64,000 nucleotides of DNA, from NCBI RefSeq assembly GCF_036785885.1, contig NC_092329.1:5084001-5148000 (forward strand). Direction: 5' to 3'. Below the pieces are notes generated by a model, which did not search any database, was not told the origin of the DNA, and worked only from the letters and a program-made list of their open reading frames with translations. Position 1 is the first letter of the stretch. Every line of letters begins with the position of its first letter. Below, piece by piece: positions 33,314-44,470 of the stretch. Source of the DNA: Coffea arabica. Lineage: Eukaryota; Streptophyta; Magnoliopsida; Gentianales; Rubiaceae. The translations under genes and the position numbers were made by a program.

Positions 33314-33325
33314 GTATATATATAC
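33314..33325 (-). promoter_or_regulatory. TATA box of subtilase C
   Basis: On the minus strand GGTATATATATAC stands about 55 bp before the ATG at 33262, in the same relation as in subtilase B. D has TATA-like sequences at 38365-38372 and 38379-38386. Confidence 0.55.
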
Positions 33326-34608
33326 CTCGCGGAAGATTGTAACGCTCGGGAGTAACTTATTAGTATTCATTTCAGTGACTGTAAGCTGTAAAATGATTGA
33401 GCCTCTGTTCATGGTCCAGGCTCAATTTCTTGACCTTAATGTTTTACACCTAAATATTGGATCAAAATTCAAGACCATATCTTATGAAATATCAAGTGTT
33501 GGCCCCTTGAAAAAGTGACAGAACTTCGCAAGGAAAGGACGGCAGCCTTGTTTCATGTTACTTTGAACTCAACCTATTACCTAGATTTCTGATATCAATA
33601 GTGTTAAAGCACTCATTAGATCTTCTAACTAGTAAACTATTTTTGAGAACGCCTGCAAATTGCAAGCTTTGCAATCTGCAGTCTCCCTCGTACCAGAAGA
33701 GAAATTATTGCAAAACTAATGAAAAAATGAAGCTCAGTCAATTCATCAGCTATCGAAGACTTGAAACTGATTGGCACACGTTGCAGAATTGGTAACTGTG
33801 GATTTGTTAAGCTTTCAAATCTTTGAATGACGAACGTTGTCTAAGTCTAACAAAGCTAATCCAGATATTTGACTTGGATCGCCATAGCAAAACTGCATTT
33901 GAGTGTCTCATTCTTTTAGATAAGATCTTACGAATTTATGACAAGATCAGAGAAGTGTATATGAAGTAGGTCTTATCAATTAAAAACAGGTATGACGTGT
34001 TGAGACAATGTGAGGCTGTGACAGATGAGAAAAATATTGGCGTTACCTTTCTTGCCACGACGTCCGGGTGTGTGCGCACAAGCGCGCGCGTGTTTTTTTT
34101 TTTTTTTTTGGTTCCATCTTACCATGTGATGTGATGCAACATGGCTAAAATTGTTGTATTCGGCTCTAACCATTGGCTGACTGGCCTGAGACTGCATCAT
34201 TTGTTTTTTTTTTTTTTTTTTAAATAAAATGTAACAATAGTTTAGTGGTTTTTCACTTAACACGTGATGACACCACACCTTTTCATGAATCCTGTCTTGT
34301 AAAATTTTTAACTCCGAGGCTCACGAGACAATTGTTCTTATTCCAAAGCGTTAAGATTTATGCTTAAACTGTAAAGATCGAAGGATAATAATTAATTAAT
34401 ATCAGTGGAAGTTGCCAAGCCCGCGACTATCCGTGGCTATTGCTCCTCTTCATTGCGACTTGTGAAGGACCCAAATTTCTGATCAATTATATTTTAAAAA
34501 TGCAAGTATCTGCCGCCACCAAAAAAAAAAAAAAGGAAAAAAAAATTTAAGTGTCGGTTGTATTGAGTTTCTTTGGTGAAATATGTCGAGAGCGTCGGTC
34601 ATGTTGAT

Positions 34609-35018
34609 TAGAGGTGCCAAATTGGATGGTTCAAATGGGTTTGGACGGGTCATGATTAGGTGTCGTTAGATCAATTCATTTATACTCATTTAAATAAATG
34701 GATATACATATACTTAATTCCTCATTTATGATTCACTTGAAACTCTGCTTATTTTTTTCTATGTTTTTTGCATGTTGTTTGATAAGAAATAACCATATTT
34801 TATTGTTATTATTTAGTAAGAAATTTACATTTATATGCTTAACACTGATTAAAAGTTGAGTTTAAATGTATAATTATTTTTAAATGGATAAGTCGAATCA
34901 ATCAACTACCCTACCAATTAATTGAGTACCCATTTAGACCCATTGAAAATTAATAAACATGTTTGGACGAGTTTAGGCGAATTAACATAGTTGAGTTGGG
35001 TTATGATTGACACCTCTA
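34609..35018. mobile_element. hAT-type MITE, 410 bp
   Basis: Ends TAGAGGTGCCAAATT and, inverted, TAGAGGTGTCAATCAT. The flanking 8-mers ATGTTGAT and GTGTTCAT match at six of eight positions, so the insertion is old. The core matches 15560-15700. It interrupts the DNA shared by the C and D units, hence it came after that duplication. Confidence 0.7.
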
Positions 35019-35651
35019 GTGTTCATTTTCTTTGGTCAAATATGATATGATTCTTGAAATCCAATTCAAAACCAATGCAACAAGTCTTTCAGAATAAGTG
35101 TTCCGAAATTTTTGACTTTTGTATAGATAAGAATTTTTTTTTTTTGGTTTTTAACAAACTTCTTGTGAAACGAAATAATAGAAATGGAGGTTGTTATGGT
35201 TTTCCTCAAAACTTGAGGTGGCATAATTATGCAAGTTATACCATAGTGAGACAGCAAATGTGGAAGTTCCCATAGTGGGGCCATATGGTTTGTTTATACA
35301 ATTATACTAATTTAATTTGATGGAGAAACAGAGACACAAGAGCAAGTCATCCGTTGAAAAATGGGGTAAACTTGCCTAATTAACAAGAAAGAGGGCACAA
35401 TTTAAAGTTAATTATTTTGAAGTACATTTATACAAAGGAAAATGTTGAAATATATCCTCAAACATGTCCAAATTTGTCTTGCTGCCCAAAAGAACTCTAA
35501 AAAACTACAAACCTCTCCCTCGGGGAATCTTTCTTTTGGAAACTCAAAAATTATTAGGATTACGAGTGTATCAGTGAATCGAATGGTAGAAATTCCATCA
35601 CTGGTATCCGTGGGAAATAAGATCCATGGAGCCAAAGTCCCGAATACATAG

Positions 35652-35960
35652 ATGTGGAGGTTTCTCAAGGTTTTTGAGTTTTGCCATGTGCAAATAACCA
35701 GTCAGTTACCAGGTTCAAACCGTTTATTGGAGAAGTTTCATGCATCATCACTTCCGCATGAACTTGAAGTAACATTTGTATTTGTTCCAAAAATCGTTGT
35801 TCATACATTTATGAACTTGAAGAATGAAATTGACCTGCTTTGTGCTAATGAAGCATTTGCTTACAAGGCAAAATCTCCAGTGAAAAGCACAGGTAGAGAG
35901 CAGCTTATAGCTGGTGCTCATCAGTTGCATTTTGAGAATGCTGAACTAGCAAGAATTTGA
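35652..35960 (+). other. Open frame of unknown nature next to subtilase D
   Basis: A 102-codon frame with PHELEVTFVFVPKIVVHTF, NEIDLLCANEAFAY and LIAGAHQLHFENAELARI. It looks more protein-like than its surroundings, but its start codon is not ATG and I see no domain or splice partner. It may be a decayed exon. I give no function. Confidence 0.25.
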
Positions 35961-36032
35961 TATTTTAATATACTCTTCAGCCATAGATTATTGCAAGTCA
36001 AGGAGGTTGATTTTATGAAATAAGAACAAGAT

Positions 36033-38327
36033 TCATGAACGTTCCACTCTTGGAGAGATTACAATGGGACTCGTGACAACGTGATTGCCATCATCTTCTA
36101 TCCATGTTACTGAACCAGATGATACAATTTGATTCTCATTGCCATTATAACTAATGGTCAAAGAGTAACTCTGCTTCTCATACTTCTTTCCAAATTTAAT
36201 TGTTTTCGGCGAAATTGTGACTGCAGAACCTTTTGGTGCCGTCACCTTTGCTGTGTATGTTGCCGCACCATTCCCAACGTTCGTGAGAGTCCTACGAAAT
36301 TTCTTAACCAACTTGCTTTTTGTTTGATCCGAAGTCTCATACAGAGCAACAAATGATGGGTAGTTCAGATCGGATGAAGGGTTTGAGCAATTATAACTAG
36401 TTGATCTTGTTATTGCTAGAGTCTGCATCCGAGTGAAATTCATTGAGCAGATGAAGTTGATGTAGTCTTGTGGAGTAGCATCGTATATAAGACCTGGATC
36501 CAGTGCACGATTTGGATCGACATGTCCTGCTCCAATTGCTAATGGTGTAGCGACTTCATTATCTCGGCCTGTGTCTTTGATGGGGCTTCGAGTATTATCC
36601 AGCGTAGTAGCTGTGGTCATCATTGCAGACCGAACAGCAGCTGGACTCCATTCAGGATGTGCACCTTTCAGGAGTGCAGCGATTCCAGAAGCGTGAGGGC
36701 AAGACATTGATGTCCCTGAAATGGCAGTGAAATCGGTGGACAAGAGTATGCTGGAACCAATACTAGCTTCAAAACTATCAGGATAATATGCTGCTAAGAT
36801 TAGGACTCCTGGTGCCATGATATCTGGTTTCAAGATACCAGGAAAGCCTTGCGAAGGACCCCTCGAGGAGGAAGCAGAAACAACTGGTGCTGGCTTTGTA
36901 CCCACGAAAGTCTGCTGGAACTTGATAGTTGCGGTAGGAGAACTGCCCTTTGAAGCGTACCTGATTACCTTTGCTGCATCCTGGCGGCTAATTACAACAC
37001 CAGGATGAGGAAAAAAATTGGACCTAAATATCGCAGGCTCCTCAGAAACAAAAATACCTGCTCGGGCATTAGCCTCATAAACATGGCGAATTTGTTCTCT
37101 GAATGGCACAGTTTCATCACAGATAACAACACTTCTACCTATGTCAGTTACAGTTAATAGTGACTCAGTTGAATCACAAGCAGATATGGTTTGATTGTAT
37201 ATGATAGGCAGGTCTTTAACCAGGGCTCTTGCGGGGAACATGGACCATCCAATGATGGTTAATCCATTTCCTAGAACCAAACTCCCGGAAAATTTGCGGT
37301 CCACAGAACCTGCAGCAACTGTCAAAGCCCAGGGAATATCATTGTGGACAGTACCAAGATCTGGACCTTTATTTCCAGCCGAAGTGGAGACGAATATTCC
37401 CTTCTCCATGGCACCAAAAGAAGCTATTGAAATAGGTTCTTCATAGGGAGGAGTAAAATCAAAACCCAAGGAAATTGAGATCACATCAACACCATCAGCT
37501 ACAGCCTGATCGATGCCTGCTAGAACATCAGCTTCAAAAGATCCTTCATCCCAGAGAACTTTATAAGCTGCCAGCCTGGCACGAGGCGCAATACCTCTTG
37601 CTGTTCCTGAACCATAGCCAAAGAATGATACTCCTTCAACATAATTTCCAGCAGCGGTGCCTGCAACATGTGTTCCATGGCCTGAAGTAGCTCTAGCTGA
37701 ATTCATACTGAGATTCAAGTTGGGATTTGCTGCTAAAACAGCCTTGTTGAAATACTTGGCTCCAATCAGTTTCAAGTTGCACAATGAAGAATTGAATTCT
37801 TGACCTTCCTGACATGATCCTTTCCACCTTGGAGGAATTGGTGTCATCCCATCATCTTTGAAGCTCGGATTTTCAGGCCATATGCCATCATCAACAACAC
37901 CGATGATCACATCTTTGCCATAATCAGAAGCAGGCCAGAGTCCTGTTGCTGTATTGAGCGAGAGGAAATCAGGAGTGTGAGTGGTGTCAATTGTAGGTGA
38001 TCTATCAGGATGAGCTGAAACAAAGCCAGGCGACTTCTTTAGAGCTTGTAAATGGTCTTTAGACATCAAGGCACTGAAACCGTGAAATGCAGCATCATAA
38101 GTGTAGAGAATTTTTGGTGCTAAACCATGATCGGATGTCTGCCCAACATTTCCAATGGAATCAATCATGGAGGTGTACCAGTAAATGTGACTGGCAAAAA
38201 CCTTAGGCATTAAGGACTTGTCAATGTGGACGATGTGAATGGATCTTTCTGCTAAGGCACCAAGAATATGACTAGAAGAAAGAAACCAAACAAGCAACAG
38301 AAAGGATACTGTTTCAGTCAACCCCAT
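36033..38327 (-). CDS. Subtilisin-like protease D (SBT1 type, SBT3-like, atypical active-site context)
   Basis: Intronless, 764 residues. Signal peptide 1 to about 26 (ILGALA), I9 prodomain, mature start near TTHTPDF (115). Catalytic Asp146, His217, Asn319 (TSAGNKG) and Ser540 (SGTSMSCPH) are all present, with PA and Fn3-like domains. Among the four copies it looks closest to tomato SBT3 (KSLMPKVFASH, FPHPGVVIS, AYYPDSFEASIGSSILLSTD). The Asp motif reads VVDDGIWPE where plant subtilases have DTG or DSG, and the His motif is preceded by RATSGHGTH in place of RDTDGHGTH, so two usually conserved acids are lost and one is gained beside the active site. The frame is otherwise whole, which suggests altered pH or substrate behaviour, not decay. 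Confidence 0.95.
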   Translation of the reverse strand: MGLTETVSFLLLVWFLSSSHILGALAERSIHIVHIDKSLMPKVFASHIYWYTSMIDSIGNVGQTSDHGLAPKILYTYDAAFHGFSALMSKDHLQALKKSPGFVSAHPDRSPTIDTTHTPDFLSLNTATGLWPASDYGKDVIIGVVDDGIWPENPSFKDDGMTPIPPRWKGSCQEGQEFNSSLCNLKLIGAKYFNKAVLAANPNLNLSMNSARATSGHGTHVAGTAAGNYVEGVSFFGYGSGTARGIAPRARLAAYKVLWDEGSFEADVLAGIDQAVADGVDVISISLGFDFTPPYEEPISIASFGAMEKGIFVSTSAGNKGPDLGTVHNDIPWALTVAAGSVDRKFSGSLVLGNGLTIIGWSMFPARALVKDLPIIYNQTISACDSTESLLTVTDIGRSVVICDETVPFREQIRHVYEANARAGIFVSEEPAIFRSNFFPHPGVVISRQDAAKVIRYASKGSSPTATIKFQQTFVGTKPAPVVSASSSRGPSQGFPGILKPDIMAPGVLILAAYYPDSFEASIGSSILLSTDFTAISGTSMSCPHASGIAALLKGAHPEWSPAAVRSAMMTTATTLDNTRSPIKDTGRDNEVATPLAIGAGHVDPNRALDPGLIYDATPQDYINFICSMNFTRMQTLAITRSTSYNCSNPSSDLNYPSFVALYETSDQTKSKLVKKFRRTLTNVGNGAATYTAKVTAPKGSAVTISPKTIKFGKKYEKQSYSLTISYNGNENQIVSSGSVTWIEDDGNHVVTSPIVISPRVERS

Positions 38328-41300
38328 GGTTAACTATTACTCTAACCTAAAACACCACAAAACTGTATATATTTCTTGCTATATATTCACGGAGAAGAAG
38401 CTAGAATAGGTGGAGATTTGTAAAAAAAAAAAATACGGGCTGAGAAGTTCTACAAGGATATGGCCTACAATGGACTAGTTCCACACTCCATAGCAATAAA
38501 ATTCAAGGTAGTGATGACATAGAAGCTTAGGCAGATCATGATTGATAGTTCCATCGATTATTTTCACTCTAGAAAAAAAGTTTTATAGTCTCTTGACCGA
38601 GGCAAACGCCTTGTTCATCTTTGCTTAATGTGATATCAATTATTGCAATCATTGCCAACTTGCAAGGATCCTTTTCTTTCTTTTTTTTTTTAATAAACTG
38701 GAAATCAGAAAAACATTAGGAATCCCAAAAAATTAAGAAGCATATGTTTATGTTAAGTAATGAAAAGAGGTATATATAACAGATTTGATGGACTTCTTGT
38801 GCCTCTGGACTATAATAAGCTCCAATTATTCTAATTGTTAACTTTTTTTCCAATTTTTTGGATGACTAACATTGTTCAATCCAACAAGCAAAGCTATTGA
38901 TCTAGAGGATGATAATGAAAACAGCAATCCTTGATTGATTATGCTAGGAAATGTCTTGCGAATTTATGGCAATAGCAGAAAGCCATAGAAGCGCATGAGC
39001 CATAAAGTAGGTCGGATTTAATTAGAAACCGTGTTGGGACAATGTGGACAAGATAAGATAAAGACTAAACTTCAAAGCGGATAGCTCCTGCAGCCTATCA
39101 CAAGCCTGATTCTTTGCCTTAAAGATTTAGTACACAGTAGATCATTAAACTTTCTAACAGTGTGAAAGACTGATACATCACAATTGGTAATCAAAGGTTC
39201 CAAAGAGGATAATCCAAGGCAAAACGTCCCATTTGCTTCATCTTTCTTTCTTCTTCCTCCCAAACATCATGGGAAAAGGCTACAACTTTCTCAAAAATTC
39301 CTCTTGAGTCATGCCAAAAGTGTATAATTCAGCTCAAAATTTTCCATGATATAACATAAACTAGTACCTTCTTCTTCTCTTATTATTTTTATTTTTTAAA
39401 TTTTTGTTACTCCACAAACGAGCTTTATTGGGGTTTTTTTAAAAAAAAAAATTTGCACGTGTTGGGTATACAATAATTGTATAGTTTGAAAATTTTCACT
39501 CTACCATATAAGAATCGAATGAGGTTAAAGTTTATAACTTGTGTAGGTACAATTGCAAAGTATAATTGACGTTTAGAATCGCCAAATGAGGTTAGATGAA
39601 TTTGAATCTTCTATATCAAGAATGGTAAGTTGTACATATTAGTGTCTCACAACCATTGGCTGACACTACAAAATTGATAACATCACCAACAAAATCCAAC
39701 AGTTTTCTTTGTAGGATAGAGTTTATGAGGTTTTTTTTTGAAAAAAAATTACAAATCGACTAATCAAAGAGATTTTTTTAGTTTTAAGAAAACAGTAAGG
39801 AGACTCACGTAGGTATGAATTGGACTGACAAAAAACCCTAAAGGTCGTTGGGATCTGGAAGGAGCATTAAAGCAAGTATGAGAAGATTTCCAAGGTCAAG
39901 AATAGTACGGACTGACCAGTTGGCCCGATAAGAAGAAGCAAGCCCATTAAGAGCAGGTCCAATCTGTAAAGCGACGTTTCAAGGGCCTGACGGACTGCCG
40001 ACTGCCCATGTGCGTTCCGATTACGTGTTAACCCTCTTCATGTTGAGGGACCAAATTTTCTGGACGACAAAAAAGTTGTTGTACGGTTGGACACTTGTAC
40101 TACCACTCTTCCCATGAAATGTATATATTAACATTATAGTTTTTCTTTCTTTTTTTTTTTTTTTCTAAAGAGAGAACAATTGTTGAAATTTAATTTCACT
40201 CCAAGAAGATATTTAAAAGGATTGCTATGAAAGGTCCAAATTTACTTTAGATTGTGAGATCTTTTCTAACAGATTTTACATGCAAGCAATTTTTTTTTGT
40301 TTTTGAAATTAATTTTCCTCCAAAACTTTAATGTGGCACTATTGTTGATGGAGATGAAAACTTTATGGGGATTGTTCATGACATACATAGCAAAAACTCT
40401 GTGGTAACCAATTTCTCAGGAAAAAAAATCAGCAGAGTTTGTCCCTAAAAAGAGAACACTGAACAGGCAACAACCTCTGGGAATCTTTCTTCTGGGAAAC
40501 TCATTTATTTAAGCAGTCAAAAAATCATTGGAGATATAGCAGTGATGCATGTGAATGGTAGGACCGACATCATTCATTCCTCCCAAGCAAATTCTCAACA
40601 TAAGTTTGGGAGCAGTCAATTGCCCTTTTGACTAATGAACAATTAAGGAACTGGTGTCCCTGATATCGTAAATCAAAGATGCATTTGAACAAATTCCATT
40701 CACAACTGACATTTATGGGCCGAACAAGCCTCTTTTTTTTAGTATCCATCCTCCTATGTCTAAAACATAGGTAATCCCTTGTCGGTGACATTTAGGCTTT
40801 TCTTTTGGACCAAATCCAACCATCATCCAGTCTCTGCAGCTAATGACAATGAAAGGGACTTGACACCACCTGTCAGCACATGATTCAGGGTTTGTTTGCA
40901 GGAATTTGATTCTTCATGCTGTAAAGAATTTCAGTACCGTCCAGTCCACAGAGTTTTATTTTCATTACTAGGGTGAGCCGACAAAAGGTTCGATGACAAC
41001 AAAATGTTAGTAAAACTGAATTCAAACTGATGATCAAGCCACCGACAACAAAGAAAAAATGCCGCAGCACAACAACATTCAGATAGATGTACACTTGGAA
41101 CTCAAGTTCTTGCTATAATTTCACGTCAGCTGCTTCTTCAAGAAACAGACAATCATACGGCATAACAAAATGACCAAGCCATTCCCTCTTTCAATATAAA
41201 GAAAGTCATTTATGAGTGGGAAGAGACAAAATTGAACGCCCAACTGAATCATCAAAATGTGTAGCATGATATGGCTCTCATGCTTAACCTACAAGGCTTA

Positions 41301-41425
41301 TCATTGTATGTAACCAAGACTGCACAGGTGAAGGAATGGTGTACAAATATATATACAAAGGACAATCTAGAGATGAAAGTTTAATGGAAACTACAACCTG
41401 ATTAACTAAATCAACCTCGCAACGG
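38328..41425. other. Upstream region of subtilase D and 3' region of the kinase gene
   Basis: 38360-38390 holds TATA-like sequences for D. 38860-39040 and 40460-40575 are paralogous to upstream DNA of subtilase C. The remainder is AT-rich with A/T runs (39440, 40150). About 41100-41425 is probably the 3' untranslated region of the kinase. No further gene is supported. Confidence 0.5.
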
Positions 41426-44400
41426 CTACTGCTCTTCATCCGTTTCTTGCTTCCTCAATAGCATCCTGTTCGTTTGGACGCTACTTTCATATCCGCTACT
41501 GTCCCCTGATTCAATCATGCGTTTTTCCATCATCCTCTCTTTCAGGCTGTCACGATTTGTACGTGCATGTTCTTTTCCAGCCCTACTACGTTCCTGAAAT
41601 AGCTCAAAGAAAAGTTAAAAAATCAGATAACTGATTGGTAACAGGACATGGATCGTAGAACAAAGAGGGAACATCGCAATTTCAAACAGGAAAATTTACA
41701 TGAACTAGTTACCCGGCCAAAATATAAAATGGTGCAGTGTAAATTTAACTAGTATAACTACCACCAACTACTGTGATAAATTTCAAAATGGTTTGGTCGC
41801 CAGAACAATATCTGATGGCCACATATCCAATGCTAGTAAGATATTCCAACATACGTATTATTCACGTGTCCATGTAATAATGAAGTGTAAAGTTTACAAT
41901 CCACCCGCTCATAGCATGGCATGACATATAAGCACATAAAAGGCTAAATGTGTAATCTCTGTCATATAGATTGTAGTAGTCAAATATGTTGCAATTGAAA
42001 CCACAATCCTACTGCAAAGGAAGAGACAAATGCATACAGAAGTAATATCAGAACAGGTTGCACAGGTAATTTTGCATGCTATGCTTCCCCCCGCATCATG
42101 ATCCATTTTTACCTTGGACATTTAAATAAAATTTTAGGTAGATAAATGTAAACTTACATCTCGAAAGGGGAAATCATCAGCCTCTAACATGTGTATCACA
42201 TGCCCCATCTTGGGCCTCTTCTGAGAATTTGGGTCAACGCAACGTAAAGCTACCAAAAGAGCACGTTTCAACGCTCTTGAGGAAGGCTGCTCGGGTAACT
42301 TAGGATCCAAAACTCCCTCTGCATTACGGTTGGAAACCATAGTTTTCAGCCAATCAACCAGGTTCACCTGCAAGATTGAAGTGTAAACCAAAAACAAGAT
42401 CCAATGATCTTTTACATCTGCCTTGCAATATCATTGACCTTTGATGATAATAATTAGGTACTAACCTCCCCTTGAGGACGGCTGTAATCCACTGGGTTCC
42501 GCCCTGTAATGATCTCCATGAGAAGAATACCAAAACTATAAACATCACTTCTTTCGTTCAACATGCCAGTACTAGCATATTCTGGAGCAACATAACTACA
42601 ACAGAACAAGAAGTTTGTCAATTTGTTCACTTGGTCAAGAATTGGCATTGATAAAACAACTCAAAGTTGGAGATTCTACTGACCCAAATGTTCCCATAAC
42701 ACGAGTCGTTATGTAACTCCTCTCAGACCCCAAAAGCTTCGCTAAGCCAAAATCTGATACCTTTGGGTTCCATTGCTTATCAAGCAGAATGTTGCTGGAC
42801 TTGATATCGCGGTGTACAACTTTGGGTTCAAGTCCTTCATGCAGATAGGTCAGCCTGTAAGCTTCATCTGCTTAGATGGGTAACTTAACATAATTTGAAG
42901 ACCAAGTTTAAATGGCAGAAAGAATAGTAGCAGACGTACCCTTTTGCTGTTCCAAGTATGATGTTCATTCGAATTTCCCATGTAAGAGGACTGTAAGGTC
43001 CTACATCTCCATGAAGCCACTGTTCCAAGTTCCCATTGTCCACGTATTCATATACCAGCATTCTGAATTGTAATTCAATTACATCAAAACCATACACCCA
43101 AACAAAAAAAGCATAAATTTAGAAATAACAAAATCACGGTCCTCAAATTGTTAGATATGAAGAATTTATAAACTTTCATGGAAATTGACAAAGCACATCA
43201 CTTTGAAAAAAGCAGGTTCAATCTCAAGGTCTCCAAGTACAGAGGAAGAAATTTAATTACCGGAAACCCTTCCCCCATCCTTTAACATATAGAATAGAAT
43301 GTAACGGAATAGTTTAAGAGGAGAAACACTGGGGTTAAAATCACCTATGAGCTCCTTCAACGCAATAACCAAGCAACCTAACCAAATTCTTATGCCGAAC
43401 TCGCCCAATTGCCTCAACTTCAACCTTGAATTCCCTCTCCGCTTGTCCTCTGAAAACAAATATAATATGCCCATTTAAGCACACACAAGGCAGAAAAGGA
43501 AAACCAGCTATTTCCCAAACCAAATTAATATCTCTTACCGACCTCCAAATTTGCTCCTGACTGTGAAATTCATATTTGATCAAACAAATATCAAGAACCC
43601 AACGGAAAAAATTAGGTTCACTTCACACATCACATAATTGCCCGCAAGAACAAGGCACAAATGAAGCTCCAGTAATCAAATAAAGCAAGACATGCAGATA
43701 TCTTACATTGCATGGTTCACATGCAATCATTTATAACATGCAATGCCAGTATTCATCTTATCCTATAACACAAAAAGATCGAAACTTCAACCAACTTACC
43801 TGTTGTTAAGCAAATTCTTGACAGCCACTTTAGTATTATCTTCCAAAACACCTTTATAAACAATCCCATACCCTCCTTCCCCAATCACATTCTCATCAGC
43901 AAATCCATTAGTTGACTCTTCAAGCTCCCTCAGAGTATACCAATGGCCCCAACCCAAATGGGATACCTCGGGCACAGCTATACCCACTTGATCACCCGAC
44001 CGGGCCTCCCCACTCCCTTGACCCGACCCGCCACTCCCTGGTCCGACCCTCTCCGGATATGCAATTCTGTGTCCTTTTCCAATTTCCACATGAATTCTCC
44101 GATGCCCATTTGCGTTCTCATCCTCCACCACATGATCGGGCTCGGGCAACGGGTCAGGACCTGGAGCAGGAAGGAGGAGCAGCTTGGTGTCCTGTTCGGG
44201 CCGGGGCCTATTCGGGTCGATCCGGATTTCTTGAATTTCTTTGGACACGTTTGGAATGGTGGGATTCTTCTGGGATGCAAGCCTAGACTTCTTGCTGTGT
44301 CTCCTGGAAGTAAACCAGATGGAGATAATGAACAAAAAGAGCACAATTGCAGCTCCTACGCATACTCCCAGCACGACCCATAACCGTAACCCGAATATTG

Positions 44401-44470
44401 AGGTCCGTTTTGATAGCTCATCGTTCAAAAATGCTGCCCTGTTAGTAGTATTTATTTTGTTATCAGACAT
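41426..44470 (-). CDS. Receptor-like protein kinase (At1g01540/At4g01330 type)
   Basis: Seven exons: 44470-43800, 43449-43345, 43062-42940, 42854-42684, 42595-42466, 42367-42158 and 41593-41426; all introns are GT/AG and the product is 525 residues. It has a short extracellular N-terminus, one membrane helix (about 30-53), a Pro/Gly-rich juxtamembrane region and a kinase domain: P-loop [11 protein letters not shown] (197-207), VAVK Lys218, HRDIK with Asp316, DFG 334-336 and APE 360-362. It is an RD kinase and should be active. There is no ectodomain able to bind a large ligand. The N-terminus ([20 protein letters not shown]) is typical of this Arabidopsis subgroup, whose ligands and targets are mostly unknown. 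The C-terminal 55 residues ([15 protein letters not shown]...) come from a separate last exon; without that splice the frame would stop seven codons after 42158. The start is the ATG at 44470; further upstream there is only TTG. Confidence 0.93.

Larger units (their letters stand above)
33326..36032. other. Upstream region of subtilase C and 3' flank of D
   Basis: Shares DNA with the upstream region of D: 33815-34010 with 38860-39040 (CTTACGAATTTATGAC against CTTGCGAATTTATGGC, GAAGTAGGTC against AAAGTAGGTC, GTTGAGACAATGTG against GTTGGGACAATGTG), and 35480-35600 with 40460-40575. Holds a hAT-type element (34609-35018), two poly-T tracts near 34091 and 34203, and an unrecognised open frame (35652-35960). 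Confidence 0.6.

Noticed and set aside
2954-38327. A functional peptide-protease gene cluster (RALF34 with subtilases)
   Set aside because: The genes are separated by an LEA2 gene, a dead esterase and many repeats; plant genes rarely form such units, and nothing in the sequence links them beyond closeness.
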